A stretch of DNA of 64,000 nucleotides. It comes from Sipunculus nudus (lineage: Eukaryota; Annelida; Sipuncula; Golfingiida; Sipunculidae). The notes beneath the pieces were generated by a model. It did no database searches. It was not told the DNA's origin and was given only the letters and a program-made list of their open reading frames with translations. The DNA lies in assembly GCA_026874595.1 (NCBI GenBank), contig JAPPUL010000079.1, forward strand, positions 1,109,001 to 1,173,000, in the 5' to 3' direction. The position numbers and the translations under genes were made by a program. Below, piece after piece: positions 35,964 to 45,310 of the stretch (positions are counted from its first letter, which is position 1; each line of letters starts with the position of its first letter).

Positions 35964-37487
35964 CTACGATCTAAGCCCATGCTCATTTTTAAATAGCTCT
36001 ACATACTCCAGTATCACCTTCTCAAATCCACCCTCATCCTTTATCTCTTTATCTTCTCTTATCTTTTCCAATATGTTCGCTTGGTTATCTCTAAGATATC
36101 TCAAAAATGATTTCTCAAAAACCCTTACTTGCTCTACAGGTATTCTATCCAAAAACCCTTTCGTCCCTACGTATATTATCGCTATTTGTTCCTCTACTGC
36201 TAATGGCTCATTTTGATCTTGTTTTAATATCTCAACTAGCCGCGCTCCCCTATCTAATTGCTTTTGGGTTGCTGCATCCAAATCTGTCCCAAGTTGGGCA
36301 AACGCTTCTAATGACCGATATTGTGCCATGTCAAGTCGTAAGGATCCCGCTACCTTCTTCATCCCTTTTACTTGTGCATTGCCTCCTACTCTAGATACTG
36401 ATATCCCTACATCTATTGCCGGCCTTATCCCAGAAGCAAATAACTTCGGCGTTAGATATATTTGTCCGTCGGTTATCGATATTACATTAGTTGGTATATA
36501 TGCTGATACCTCGCCCTCTTGTGTCTCAATTATCGGTAACGCCGTTAAGGAACCCCCCTTCATCTCATCTGACAACTTTACTGCTCGTTCAAGCAGCCTT
36601 GAGTGTAAGTAAAATACATCTCCTGGATAAGCCTCTCGTCCAGGTGGACGTTCTAATAACAACGATAACTGTCTGTACGCATTTGCATGTTTAGACAAAT
36701 CATCATATATTACCAAAGTATCCTTGCCATGTTCATACATAAAATATTCTGCTATCGTTGTTCCCGCATAAGGAGCCAAGTACAAAAGAGGGGCCGGATC
36801 ACTTGCGTGCGTTGATACCACTATCGTATGTTCCATTGCTCCGTGTTCTTTTAATTTCTCAACCACCCCTGCTACTGTTGAGGCTCTTTGTCCTACCGCC
36901 ACGTACACGCATATTACCCCAGTCCCTTTTTGATTTATTATTGTATCTATTGCTACTGTTGTTTTGCCTGTCTGTCTATCACCTATTATTAACTCCCTTT
37001 GCCCTCGCCCTATCGGTATCATCGAATCTATTGCCTTTATACCCGTTTGTAAGGGCACTTTAACCGGCTGTCTCTTTGCTATACCAGGGGCTATTATCTC
37101 TATGAATCGCTTATGCTTGCCTCCAGGATCCCCCTTTCCATCCAGCGCTTCCCCCATCGGCATTACCACTCGCCCTATCAACTCTTCCCCTACTCTTATC
37201 GATAAAAGCTCTTTTTTACGCTTTACTACATATCCTTCCCGTATGTCAAGATAATCTCCCAATACCACAACCCCTACCGCATTCTCTTCTAGGTTTAATG
37301 CAAGCCCCTCTACTCCATTTTCAAACTCTACCATCTCCCCCGCCATCACCTTCTTTAATCCATGTACCCGCGCTATCCCATCTCCTACACTCATTACACT
37401 CCCTACCTCCTCCGCCTCAAGCTTATCTTCATACCCCTTTATCTCTTGCTTTATAAGCTCTTTTATCTCTTGTGCGTTTATTTTCAA
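35964..37487 (-). CDS. atpA: ATP synthase subunit alpha
   Basis: Non-catalytic nucleotide-binding F1 subunit, 507 residues. Walker A is GDRQTGKT near 169-176; [11 protein letters not shown] near the N-terminus and [15 protein letters not shown] (the alpha signature, with the Arg finger in SVSRVG) near 364-378 are clear. The start is TTG at 37487, whose bases overlap the atpH stop as TTGA, giving a four-base overlap and likely translational coupling. Confidence 0.98.
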   Translation of the reverse strand: MKINAQEIKELIKQEIKGYEDKLEAEEVGSVMSVGDGIARVHGLKKVMAGEMVEFENGVEGLALNLEENAVGVVVLGDYLDIREGYVVKRKKELLSIRVGEELIGRVVMPMGEALDGKGDPGGKHKRFIEIIAPGIAKRQPVKVPLQTGIKAIDSMIPIGRGQRELIIGDRQTGKTTVAIDTIINQKGTGVICVYVAVGQRASTVAGVVEKLKEHGAMEHTIVVSTHASDPAPLLYLAPYAGTTIAEYFMYEHGKDTLVIYDDLSKHANAYRQLSLLLERPPGREAYPGDVFYLHSRLLERAVKLSDEMKGGSLTALPIIETQEGEVSAYIPTNVISITDGQIYLTPKLFASGIRPAIDVGISVSRVGGNAQVKGMKKVAGSLRLDMAQYRSLEAFAQLGTDLDAATQKQLDRGARLVEILKQDQNEPLAVEEQIAIIYVGTKGFLDRIPVEQVRVFEKSFLRYLRDNQANILEKIREDKEIKDEGGFEKVILEYVELFKNEHGLRS

Positions 37488-38095
37488 CCCTTTCCTCCTC
37501 CTAGCCGTATTTCTTGTATTTTATCTCGTATCCTTAATAATCTGCCCCGCACCGATAAGTCTATCTGCACCCCCTCAAGCTCAAGCACGAATCCTCCCAA
37601 TAAATCCTTGTCCTCCTCTACCTCCAGATACACTCGCTTACCTTCTACTTTGCTCACTACACCCTCTATCACATCCACCTCCTCTTCCGTAAGCCCTATT
37701 GCCACCCTAAGCTCCCCCCGTAACACATTATTTCGTTTGTCAACTCGCTTCCTATAATCTTCATATATCCTCATAAGTATACCCATATCCCCATTCAATA
37801 CCACCACCTTCAACAAACTTAATATCTCCTCACTTATACGCCCACCGTATACTCGCTCCAGTACCCTTTGTTTCTCAGCTATTCTAATTCTTGGCATCTC
37901 AAAAAGCAATCCTAACTTGCTCCCTGCCTCCAAAGCTCCTAATACTTCTTCAAAATCTTCCCCCACTTCGATAAATCTCTTCTCAAATCCTTCTCCTCCT
38001 TCTCCTCCTTCCCCAGTACATAGCCCCAACTCCACTACCTCGTATAATGATTTCCCGTATACCCTTGCCTCTTCTTCTTTTAATTTCCCTTGCAT
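37484..38095 (-). CDS. atpH: ATP synthase delta subunit
   Basis: Peripheral-stalk subunit joining F1 to subunit b, 203 residues. The N-terminal [12 protein letters not shown] and the C-terminal region [48 protein letters not shown], with the conserved L-x-G-G-x-x-L/V pattern, are typical of delta/OSCP. A Gly/Glu-rich GEGGEGGEG stretch near 30-36 reflects short repeats. It overlaps atpA by four bases and follows atpF by 46 bp. Confidence 0.93.
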   Translation of the reverse strand: MQGKLKEEEARVYGKSLYEVVELGLCTGEGGEGGEGFEKRFIEVGEDFEEVLGALEAGSKLGLLFEMPRIRIAEKQRVLERVYGGRISEEILSLLKVVVLNGDMGILMRIYEDYRKRVDKRNNVLRGELRVAIGLTEEEVDVIEGVVSKVEGKRVYLEVEEDKDLLGGFVLELEGVQIDLSVRGRLLRIRDKIQEIRLGGGKG

Positions 38096-38141
38096 AACTA
38101 TCCCTTAATAGCTCTTTTAAACCCGTACCATTAACAATAAA

Positions 38142-38861
38142 TCACTTTTTACCTATCCCTCCATTACCACCATACACTTCTAACATCTTCTCTATCAATT
38201 CCTTATGTTTTAAATCGTCAAGCTCCATCCCCACCACCTTGCTTGCTATCTCAAGACTTATATTTCCTACCTCTGTCTTTAACTCCTTTAATGCCGTTTG
38301 CTTTGCATCCTCTATCTCTTTACTTGCTCCCTCCAACAGAGCCTCTGCACGCCCTTCCGCTTTCTTAATTATCACTTCTGCTGCCTTCTCTGCTGTCTCT
38401 TGGGACTTGCTCAATATCTCTTGCCCCTCTTTATACGCTTTGCTTATAAGATCCTGCCGCTCCTCAAGTAGCTTCTCGCTCTTTAAAAGCCCTTCTTCTG
38501 CCTTCTTTAACTCCTCTTTTATCTTCTCTCCTCTTGCGTCTATTATCGCCATTATCGGCCTCCAGCCATACTTACCCAATACTAATACCAGTATCCCAAA
38601 TGTTACGAAATTCCAGAATACTACATTCCCCGCTATGTCTAGAAAACTCCTCTCCTCCTTACCTCCACCAGCACCTTCTACGCCCACTTTCTCGCCATTT
38701 GATACCTCTTCAAGCTTTGTCCCTCCCTTGCCCACTAAAGCACCATCCCCTGCCCCATACGCTACCACTACACCATACATCACCAAAACCACAAGCATCA
38801 AAAATAAAAAAACTACCTTTATCCCCTTTACTCTCCCCTTTACTCCTTTTTCTTCATACAT
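38142..38861 (-). CDS. atpF: ATP synthase subunit b with N-terminal extension
   Basis: Peripheral-stalk subunit. At 239 residues it is some 70 longer than usual. An extra hydrophobic segment at about 15-36, shaped like a signal peptide, is followed by a Gly/Lys-rich linker and then the usual membrane helix at about 78-97 (NVVFWNFVTFGILVLVLGKYGW), the conserved RPIMAIIDARGEKIKEEL and a long Ala/Glu/Lys-rich coiled coil. The extension may be a cleaved signal or an added transmembrane span. It lies between atpE and atpH. Confidence 0.95.
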   Translation of the reverse strand: MYEEKGVKGRVKGIKVVFLFLMLVVLVMYGVVVAYGAGDGALVGKGGTKLEEVSNGEKVGVEGAGGGKEERSFLDIAGNVVFWNFVTFGILVLVLGKYGWRPIMAIIDARGEKIKEELKKAEEGLLKSEKLLEERQDLISKAYKEGQEILSKSQETAEKAAEVIIKKAEGRAEALLEGASKEIEDAKQTALKELKTEVGNISLEIASKVVGMELDDLKHKELIEKMLEVYGGNGGIGKK

Positions 38862-38944
38862 TTTTGTACCCTAGCTTTTTACATCCTGCCTTTTATCGTG
38901 CCCTTCCCATAACCGCTAACACCAACTTTATACATAATTCTCCC

Positions 38945-39199
<255 letters not shown>

Positions 39200-39279
39200 T
39201 TATTTTTTTTCAACTTCTGTCTCAACACATATTACCATATCCATTAAACCTTCTCCTAATCCTCTTATTAACGCCCCTC

Positions 39280-40089
39280 CTAATGCCCCTCTGCTGCCGA
39301 GGATATGAATATTGCTGACAAAAAGGTAAATATATAGGCCTGTAATAATGCTATGAATATCTCAAGTAAATTAACTCCCACAGACGCAAGTACGCTAACT
39401 GGAGCTACAAAAAGCTGTATCCAATCCCCAGCCGCCTCCGCTGCCAAAAACAATAATACCAAAATTATTATATGCCCTCCTATCATATTTGCAAAAAGCC
39501 GTATCGTCAACGAAAAAGGCTTCGTTACAAGCCCCACAAGCTCTATCACAAACATAAACGGCCAAAGCACTTTCGGCATCCCTCCAGGTACTAGACTTAT
39601 CCAATAATGAAATATCCCTTGTTTCGACATCCCGTTTAGCTGTATTAAAACAAAGGTTACTATCGATAACGACATCGTTACTGCTATGTTGCCTGTTATT
39701 GTGCTAGATTCCGGTACTAAGCCAAATAAATTTGCAAACATTATAAAAAAAAATAGGGTACTGAAAAACGGTAGCCACTTCTTACTCTCACCATGAAAAT
39801 TACTACGCACTATATCTTTGTCTATGAACTCTAAGAATATTTGAACCATTATTGCAAGACGTCCCCCTATCCCTTCTTTGTCTTTTCGCAAAATTCGAGC
39901 CACGCCTAATACCAAAAGTATTAGCACTAAAGACACTATCCACATCATTATTACATGTTTTGTTATTGATATGTCTAGTCCAAATATGACTAGCTTTATT
40001 AGTGCTTCCGAATCTAGTATATGATGGTTTAATATCTCCATTAATCCACCGCCCGACATCTTCGGTACCAGGTCCCCTATTCCTATCAT
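39280..40089 (-). CDS. atpB: ATP synthase subunit a
   Basis: Membrane stator with the proton half-channels, 269 residues and five to six helices. The essential Arg is R197 in PFSLTIRLFANMIGGHII. The conserved P-x-x-x-G-N/A region before it (NLFGLVPESSTITGN) and the C-terminal GVNLLEIFIALLQAYIFTFLSAIFI are present. The start may be ATG 40089 or an internal Met such as residue 11 or 17. It follows the atpI-like gene by 56 bp. Confidence 0.97.
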   Translation of the reverse strand: MIGIGDLVPKMSGGGLMEILNHHILDSEALIKLVIFGLDISITKHVIMMWIVSLVLILLVLGVARILRKDKEGIGGRLAIMVQIFLEFIDKDIVRSNFHGESKKWLPFFSTLFFFIMFANLFGLVPESSTITGNIAVTMSLSIVTFVLIQLNGMSKQGIFHYWISLVPGGMPKVLWPFMFVIELVGLVTKPFSLTIRLFANMIGGHIIILVLLFLAAEAAGDWIQLFVAPVSVLASVGVNLLEIFIALLQAYIFTFLSAIFISSAAEGH

Positions 40090-40145
40090 TACTCGCCCTT
40101 TTGTTCTCCTATTTTATTATCATAACCGCTCTCAATCGTTCTCAA

Positions 40146-40604
40146 TTACCATTTCTCAAAATAACCATTTACATGCCCCTCGCTTGCTCTTATTCTATCC
40201 TGCTTATATCCTTTATATATATAAAATACCTCAACCTTTAGCAAGACCATAAAATACGCCAAGTAAGATAGCATATAGACTTTCCCCTCTTCCTTTACTG
40301 TCGCAAATACTACCCATATATATATCAAAAATACTAGAAATCTCCCTATCACCGACATATAAAAGATTAAAAAAAAAAGCCCCTCTCCTCTTGACTCCCC
40401 TCCAACCTTTCTAAGTATAACAAAAAGAGCGAAAAAGCTTATCAAAAACATAAAAAAGTTAAGCACTCCGCCTACTACATATGCTCCTCTATATTCCCAA
40501 AATTCTCCGCCAAACAAAAATACCAAAAATATATATACCCCAAATACTAAAACCAAACTCGTTATAACAAAATATACCCCCAAACCCCTACTCCATACCC
40601 CCAT
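40146..40604 (-). CDS. AtpI-like membrane protein of the ATP synthase operon
   Basis: About 152 residues with four predicted membrane helices. Similarity to a named family is weak; the position directly before atpB and after an AtpZ-like gene is where AtpI (an assembly/Mg2+ factor) occurs. I chose ATG 40604 because a very strong GGAGGGAG lies just upstream; the longer frame begins at 40640. It overlaps the end of the AtpZ-like gene by 17 bp, which suggests coupled translation. Confidence 0.6.
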   Translation of the reverse strand: MGVWSRGLGVYFVITSLVLVFGVYIFLVFLFGGEFWEYRGAYVVGGVLNFFMFLISFFALFVILRKVGGESRGEGLFFLIFYMSVIGRFLVFLIYIWVVFATVKEEGKVYMLSYLAYFMVLLKVEVFYIYKGYKQDRIRASEGHVNGYFEKW

Positions 40605-40839
40605 CTTTACTCCCTCCTCGCTTTTTCTGTCGTCTTGCAAACCTTTTACTCTCCTTTAAAAGTATATATAAGCCTATAAAAAACCCTATAACCAGCATCA
40701 ATAACAAAAATATCGGAAATCTATTACTATGTAATCCGTCTAAATAATTGCCCCCAAGCGTAAATAACGTTACTATTAAAATAAATTGTATCCCAAGAGA
40801 TAAACCATCCAAACCTTTTATCCAAACCTTTTTATCCAC
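40588..40839 (-). CDS. AtpZ/AtpI-type small membrane protein
   Basis: First gene of the ATP synthase operon. It has 83 residues and two membrane helices (about 14-34 and 42-62, the second ending GFFIGLYILLKESKRF). The pattern of a short N-terminus, Gly-rich first helix and basic C-terminal tail is that of the F0F1-ATPase assembly proteins of the AtpZ group. A 12-bp duplication (TTTATTTGTTAC twice) lies upstream. Confidence 0.7.
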   Translation of the reverse strand: MDKKVWIKGLDGLSLGIQFILIVTLFTLGGNYLDGLHSNRFPIFLLLMLVIGFFIGLYILLKESKRFARRQKKRGGSKDGGME

Positions 40840-40995
40840 AAAGTCTATTTTATTTGTTACTTTATTTATTTGTTACTTTATTAAAACATAAGCTCTACTT
40901 TTTTATCCCGCAACTATAATTTAAAAGTTCTATTTAAAAGTTCTATAATAAAAACTATTAAAACTAATCTTTATTTTTTTTATTAAGGATATTTT

Positions 40996-42813
40996 ATGTC
41001 GCCTAAGTTTATAAATATTGCTCTTGCTCAAATAAATCCCACCATCGCTGATATAAAAGGCAATACCAATATTATTATAAATACTCTCATTAAAGCTCAA
41101 CAACTAAAGGTTAATATAATCGCATTCCCCGAAATGGCTATAATCGGATACCCCCCTCAGGACCTCCTCTTTGATAAATCCATTATTAAGGCTAATATTA
41201 AAGCCCTCGATAAAATAGCTCCCTTTACACTCCCTTTTAATGCCGTTATTATCGGCTTTTGTAGACAAGCTCAATTTAACAAAATCTATAAACAAAATCT
41301 CCCTAAACAAAATCTATCCTATATCTTACATAAACCTCTATTATACAACTCTTTTGCTCTTTTTAGTCATGGGAAAATTATCGGATACGGGGATAAGCTT
41401 TGTTTGCCAAATTATGGCATCTTTGACGACTTTAGATATTTTATCCCCGCTAAGAAAGCTTCCTCTTTCAAAATCCCTATAAACTCTAAAAGCTTTAACA
41501 AAAACTCCTTGCGTATCGGTATTCTCGTTTGTGAGGACATTTGGCATGACTTTAAAAAACATCCCATATATCCTCACTCTCCTATTAAGCAGCTTAAAAA
41601 ACAAAATATTGACTTGCTCTTCGTTATTAATGCTTCCCCTTTCGAAATCCAAAAGCTTAATAACAGAAAAAACTTCCTTGCTGCTCAAGCTGCAAAATAC
41701 TCCACCCCCATTTTCTACGTTAATATGTGGGGCGGCAATGACAAAATTATTTTTGACGGACATAGCATGATGTTTGATAAAAATGGTAGCTTATTCTCTT
41801 TGGCTAAAGGCTTTCAGGATGATTTGACTCTTGCTTCATTTGATTTAGAGTCATGTGTTGCTACTAAAGCTATGTATAAAATTCCAGATGAATATGAACT
41901 CATTTTTAATGCTTTGGTTACTGGAAAGCGCGACTACCATAGAAAATGTTTTATCTCTAAGTCCGTAATCGGCGTCTCGGGCGGTATTGATTCTGCTTTA
42001 TCCCTTGCTATCGACGTTAAGGCCATTGGTAATAAGAACGTTTTGGCCATTATAAGCCCTTCTAGGTACTCAAGTAATGACTCCTTAAATGATGCTATTA
42101 CCCTATGTAAGAACTTTAATGTCGATTACAAAATTATCCCTTTAGAATACCAAAATCCTAAAAAGAATAATCCTCCCTCCTCTCGCTCTCATTCTGATAA
42201 AACAGATTCTTGGAAAGGCGTTTTGCCTGAGAAATATGCTCGCTATTACGATGCTTTTGGCCTGCCTTCTAAAAATATCGTCTTTGAAAATATGCAGGCC
42301 ATTGATAGAATGAGCATTTTACGTGCTGTTGCTAATGAACAAGATCGTCTTGTTTCCGGAACCAGCAATAAAACTGAACTTGCACTCGGATATGCTACCA
42401 TCTGCGGCGACCTGCAGGCTGATATCCTCATAATCGGGGACCTTTACAAATATCAGGTCTACAAACTTGCTAACTTTATTAACAATAAATTTAAGCAAAA
42501 ACTAATCCCACCCTCTATTATATCTCGAACGCCTTCCGCCGAACTTGCTCCTAACCAAATTGACCCTTTTGACTACTCTAAGCTTGATTTGCTTGTTAAA
42601 CTAAAAATTGAAGATAAACTCTCTTTACAGGAATTAATTGCTTCTAAAAAACTCTCTGCCATAATGTCCAACAAAGACATAACTTACTATAATAAACTAA
42701 TTGATATTAACGAACACAAACGCTTTAAATCCGGCTACATTCTAAAAATTAGTTCTACTGCTTTTGGCGAGGATAGAAGATTTAATACTGCAAAGCATAT
42801 AAATATCGACTAA
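40996..42813 (+). CDS. nadE: Glutamine-dependent NAD+ synthetase
   Basis: Cytoplasmic two-domain enzyme that converts nicotinic acid adenine dinucleotide to NAD+ using glutamine. It has 605 residues. The N-terminal nitrilase-type glutaminase has the catalytic triad E46 (FPEMAI), K134 (YGDKLCLP) and C179 (ILVCEDIWHD). The C-terminal synthetase has the PP-loop SGGIDS at 328-333 and GTSNKTELALGYATICGD. It is a lone gene on the presumed lagging strand and is rich in Asn, Ile, Ser and Lys, in contrast with neighbours on the other strand. Confidence 0.96.
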   Translation: MSPKFINIALAQINPTIADIKGNTNIIINTLIKAQQLKVNIIAFPEMAIIGYPPQDLLFDKSIIKANIKALDKIAPFTLPFNAVIIGFCRQAQFNKIYKQNLPKQNLSYILHKPLLYNSFALFSHGKIIGYGDKLCLPNYGIFDDFRYFIPAKKASSFKIPINSKSFNKNSLRIGILVCEDIWHDFKKHPIYPHSPIKQLKKQNIDLLFVINASPFEIQKLNNRKNFLAAQAAKYSTPIFYVNMWGGNDKIIFDGHSMMFDKNGSLFSLAKGFQDDLTLASFDLESCVATKAMYKIPDEYELIFNALVTGKRDYHRKCFISKSVIGVSGGIDSALSLAIDVKAIGNKNVLAIISPSRYSSNDSLNDAITLCKNFNVDYKIIPLEYQNPKKNNPPSSRSHSDKTDSWKGVLPEKYARYYDAFGLPSKNIVFENMQAIDRMSILRAVANEQDRLVSGTSNKTELALGYATICGDLQADILIIGDLYKYQVYKLANFINNKFKQKLIPPSIISRTPSAELAPNQIDPFDYSKLDLLVKLKIEDKLSLQELIASKKLSAIMSNKDITYYNKLIDINEHKRFKSGYILKISSTAFGEDRRFNTAKHINID

Positions 42814-43007
42814 TCTAGTTTCCTATAGCTTTTTCCTATAGTATTATAGAAATAGTATTTAGAAAACCACTTAATTCCTCTTAAAACCATCAGAAGGACT
42901 TTGATATAATTTATTTTAACACAAACTCTAAAAAAGCCTTTTCCTCAAAAAATATACTTGCCCTCCTGATAGTTCCTTATACAGCACATTTATACGGCTA
43001 TTTATAC

Positions 43008-44057
43008 TTATTTAGCCTTTTTTGTTCCACGCTCTGTTTTACGCTCTTGCTTTTCTTTTTGGGCTGCTTGCTGTTTCCTTGCAAGGGACATTAAGAAATA
43101 CCTCTCCCCTTCTCGCTTCCTTACTACTGCTTGGCGTTGTAATGCCTTATACCTTTGTATTCCCCAGACCTTTTCATCATCTATATCTAAATAATCTGCT
43201 TCCATTACTGCATTCTCGTAGCTTGCTTCTACTCTCTTGAAATACGTTACAAAGTCTCCTTTCAAATTATTGCTTACTCGACTTATCAAAAATGAATGAA
43301 ACTTTATATAAGGTTTTGACACCGGATATAACTTGAACTTTACAAAATCTCGCTGATTTATTGATTCTAAATAGTGCGGATTTTCCCATATCAATGTCCT
43401 CCAGCCAACAAAATCTAAATAACCCATGAAATAATCTCGCTGATTACTATCCTTATCCACCAACCGCAAATATAATCCGTTATTTATATTTCGTCCCGAT
43501 ACCTCAACACTTAGTGCTTTCAAAGTCCCCACATTATCCAATACCCCATTCCCCACATTCGACAAATCTCCATTCTCATTATATTCCATTATCTCATACA
43601 ACGGCTTTACTTCTGCATATGCGTTGTATCTATGCTTTACTGGGTAATGTATCCTTACTCCAAGAACCGTCTCCCCTCCCTTCGTTTCTACCTTCTTTGC
43701 ATAGGAATTATTTTTATTGTTTACTGTGTCGGCTGATGAGTTGAACCTTATTACCCAATTCGATAAAGCCATGTCTTCTTGCGTTATCAAGTATTTTGTT
43801 GTGTCAGTCTCTACTTTACCGTCTTTCCCTCCCGGACTGCCCTTTGTGTAGGGACTCCCCGCTTTCCCATTTTCTGCCTCGTATTTACCAAAATCCAAAA
43901 GCACCTTCTCAAGTACTTTCCCCTCAGCAGCTTTTCCTTGTGAACCCTGTCTCCCCTGCGTACCCTGCGTACCCTGCGTACCCTGCGCTCCTAAATCACT
44001 TGCTCCTACGAGTCCATAAATTATCAATAAACTTAGTGTTTGTACAATTCTTTTCAT
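43008..44057 (-). CDS. flaA: Flagellar filament outer layer (sheath) protein FlaA
   Basis: Sheath protein of the spirochaete periplasmic flagellum, about 349 residues. A signal peptide (MKRIVQTLSLLIIYGLVGASD) is followed by a GTQGTQGTQG run from a 9-bp repeat (about 43966-43992), then the FlaA fold: VIRFNSSADTV, ETVLGVRIHYPVKHRYNAYAEV, LSVEVSGRNINNGLYLRLVD, YFMGYLDFVGWRTLIWENP and a C-terminal segment with YKALQRQAVVRKREGERYFL. ATG 44057 has AAGGAG ten bases upstream; the frame extends to 44111. The C-terminus is unusually basic (Lys/Arg/Gln-rich). Exported by Sec. Confidence 0.92.
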   Translation of the reverse strand: MKRIVQTLSLLIIYGLVGASDLGAQGTQGTQGTQGRQGSQGKAAEGKVLEKVLLDFGKYEAENGKAGSPYTKGSPGGKDGKVETDTTKYLITQEDMALSNWVIRFNSSADTVNNKNNSYAKKVETKGGETVLGVRIHYPVKHRYNAYAEVKPLYEIMEYNENGDLSNVGNGVLDNVGTLKALSVEVSGRNINNGLYLRLVDKDSNQRDYFMGYLDFVGWRTLIWENPHYLESINQRDFVKFKLYPVSKPYIKFHSFLISRVSNNLKGDFVTYFKRVEASYENAVMEADYLDIDDEKVWGIQRYKALQRQAVVRKREGERYFLMSLARKQQAAQKEKQERKTERGTKKAK

Positions 44058-44327
44058 GTTTGTAGCACTCCTTAGCGTTTTTTTAATATCTTCCTTTATC
44101 TTCCTCCCCATATTATTTGTTTCAAGACCCCTCTATCCTAGAAACAAAAAGCTATTTCCTTCTCGTGTACAAAATTATATATATTTGAAGGAACTTTGTC
44201 AAGTTCTCTACTAGCACTCTCTTGCTCCTTTGTTATTCTAAACACACTTAATTACTTTTATTCATACTTTATAATTTATCTTTTTCTATTTTTTTCACCT
44301 TTTTTTTATTTACCTTATATTTTATAT

Positions 44328-45236
44328 ATGGCTTTTGTTTCAATTATTAAAACAGATGATTATAACCATATTAAGCAAAATCTTGTAGACGTTATCTCGC
44401 CTCTTGGCAACATTAATTCTTTTATCTCAAAAGACGATAACGTGCTTATTAAACCTAATTTGCTCGGACCAAAGCGACACCATAATGACCCACTTATTAC
44501 AGACCCTCGCCTTATCCTTGCTTGTGCTCAGTTGATTCATGAGCTTGGGGCTAAAGTCTCTATCGCTGATTCTCCCGCTTGGGGGACTCCTCTTCAAATA
44601 CTTTCTAAAACTAAAGTCTTTAAAGATTTACAAAAGCTAAATGTTAATATCATTAATCTTAAAAAACCTCAACATAAATTCAAAATCTTTTCTAAAGACT
44701 CCTCTCTCAAAAATTACAAAATTATTAACCTACCAAAACTTAAGGTCCATTGCCAACTTGGCCTTTCTTTAGCTGTTAAGAATATGTTTGGATGCATTGC
44801 AGGAAAACGTAAGGCTATACTACATTTCTCCTTAGCCGATAAGCATAATCTCTTTGCTGAGATGCTCGTTAAAAATTGTTTCGATTTAAACCCTATTTTG
44901 AATATACTTGATGCCGTTTATGCCATGGATAAAAAAGGGCCCATGGGCGGAGTCCCTAAATTAACTAATCTACTCGTTGCTTCTACCGACCCTGTTGCTC
45001 TTGATACCGTCATAACAAAAGCTCTTGACTACCCTTTCCCTTATAAAATTTTAACCGCTGCCAAATCTTTAAACCTTGGACAATCTAATATCACGCAAAT
45101 TAATACCAATATCCCCATCCCTAATATCTCTTTAGATTATCCAAACCCTATCCCTATCTCTTTCTCTCCCATTAAAATATCTAAATCTTTAATTAAAAAT
45201 ATCTTTGTTAAAAACTTAAAGCAAAAATCTGCTTAA
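44328..45236 (+). CDS. DUF362-family iron-sulfur-type protein
   Basis: About 302 residues. The DUF362 pattern is clear: VLIKPNLLGP near the N-terminus, DPLITDPRLILACAQLIHELGAKVSIADSPAWG, IINLPKLKVHCQLGLSLAVKNMFGC, and the C-terminal LLVASTDPVALDTVITKALDY. No ferredoxin-type CxxC clusters are present, so this is the short form without the fused [4Fe-4S] domain. ATG 44328 is chosen because the frame upstream (to 44196) encodes an improbable run of hydrophobic residues. Function is unknown for the family. Lone gene on the presumed lagging strand. Confidence 0.85.
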   Translation: MAFVSIIKTDDYNHIKQNLVDVISPLGNINSFISKDDNVLIKPNLLGPKRHHNDPLITDPRLILACAQLIHELGAKVSIADSPAWGTPLQILSKTKVFKDLQKLNVNIINLKKPQHKFKIFSKDSSLKNYKIINLPKLKVHCQLGLSLAVKNMFGCIAGKRKAILHFSLADKHNLFAEMLVKNCFDLNPILNILDAVYAMDKKGPMGGVPKLTNLLVASTDPVALDTVITKALDYPFPYKILTAAKSLNLGQSNITQINTNIPIPNISLDYPNPIPISFSPIKISKSLIKNIFVKNLKQKSA

Positions 45237-45240
45237 TTAT

Positions 45241-45310
45241 TTTTTACGCTACTTTTTACGCTACTTTTTACGCTACTTTTTACGCTACTTTTTACGCTAC
45301 TTTTTACGCT
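45241..45310. repeat. 12-bp tandem repeat, 5.8 copies, spanning a stop codon
   Basis: TTTTTACGCTAC is repeated five times from 45241 to 45300, with a partial copy to 45310. The rightmost copy encodes the last residues and stop of the lytic transglycosylase gene; the others lie beyond it. Confidence 0.97.

Noticed and set aside
44196-44327. Hydrophobic N-terminal extension of the DUF362 protein.
   Set aside because: The DUF362 similarity starts at the ATG at 44328, and the upstream frame is T-rich spacer with no ribosome site.
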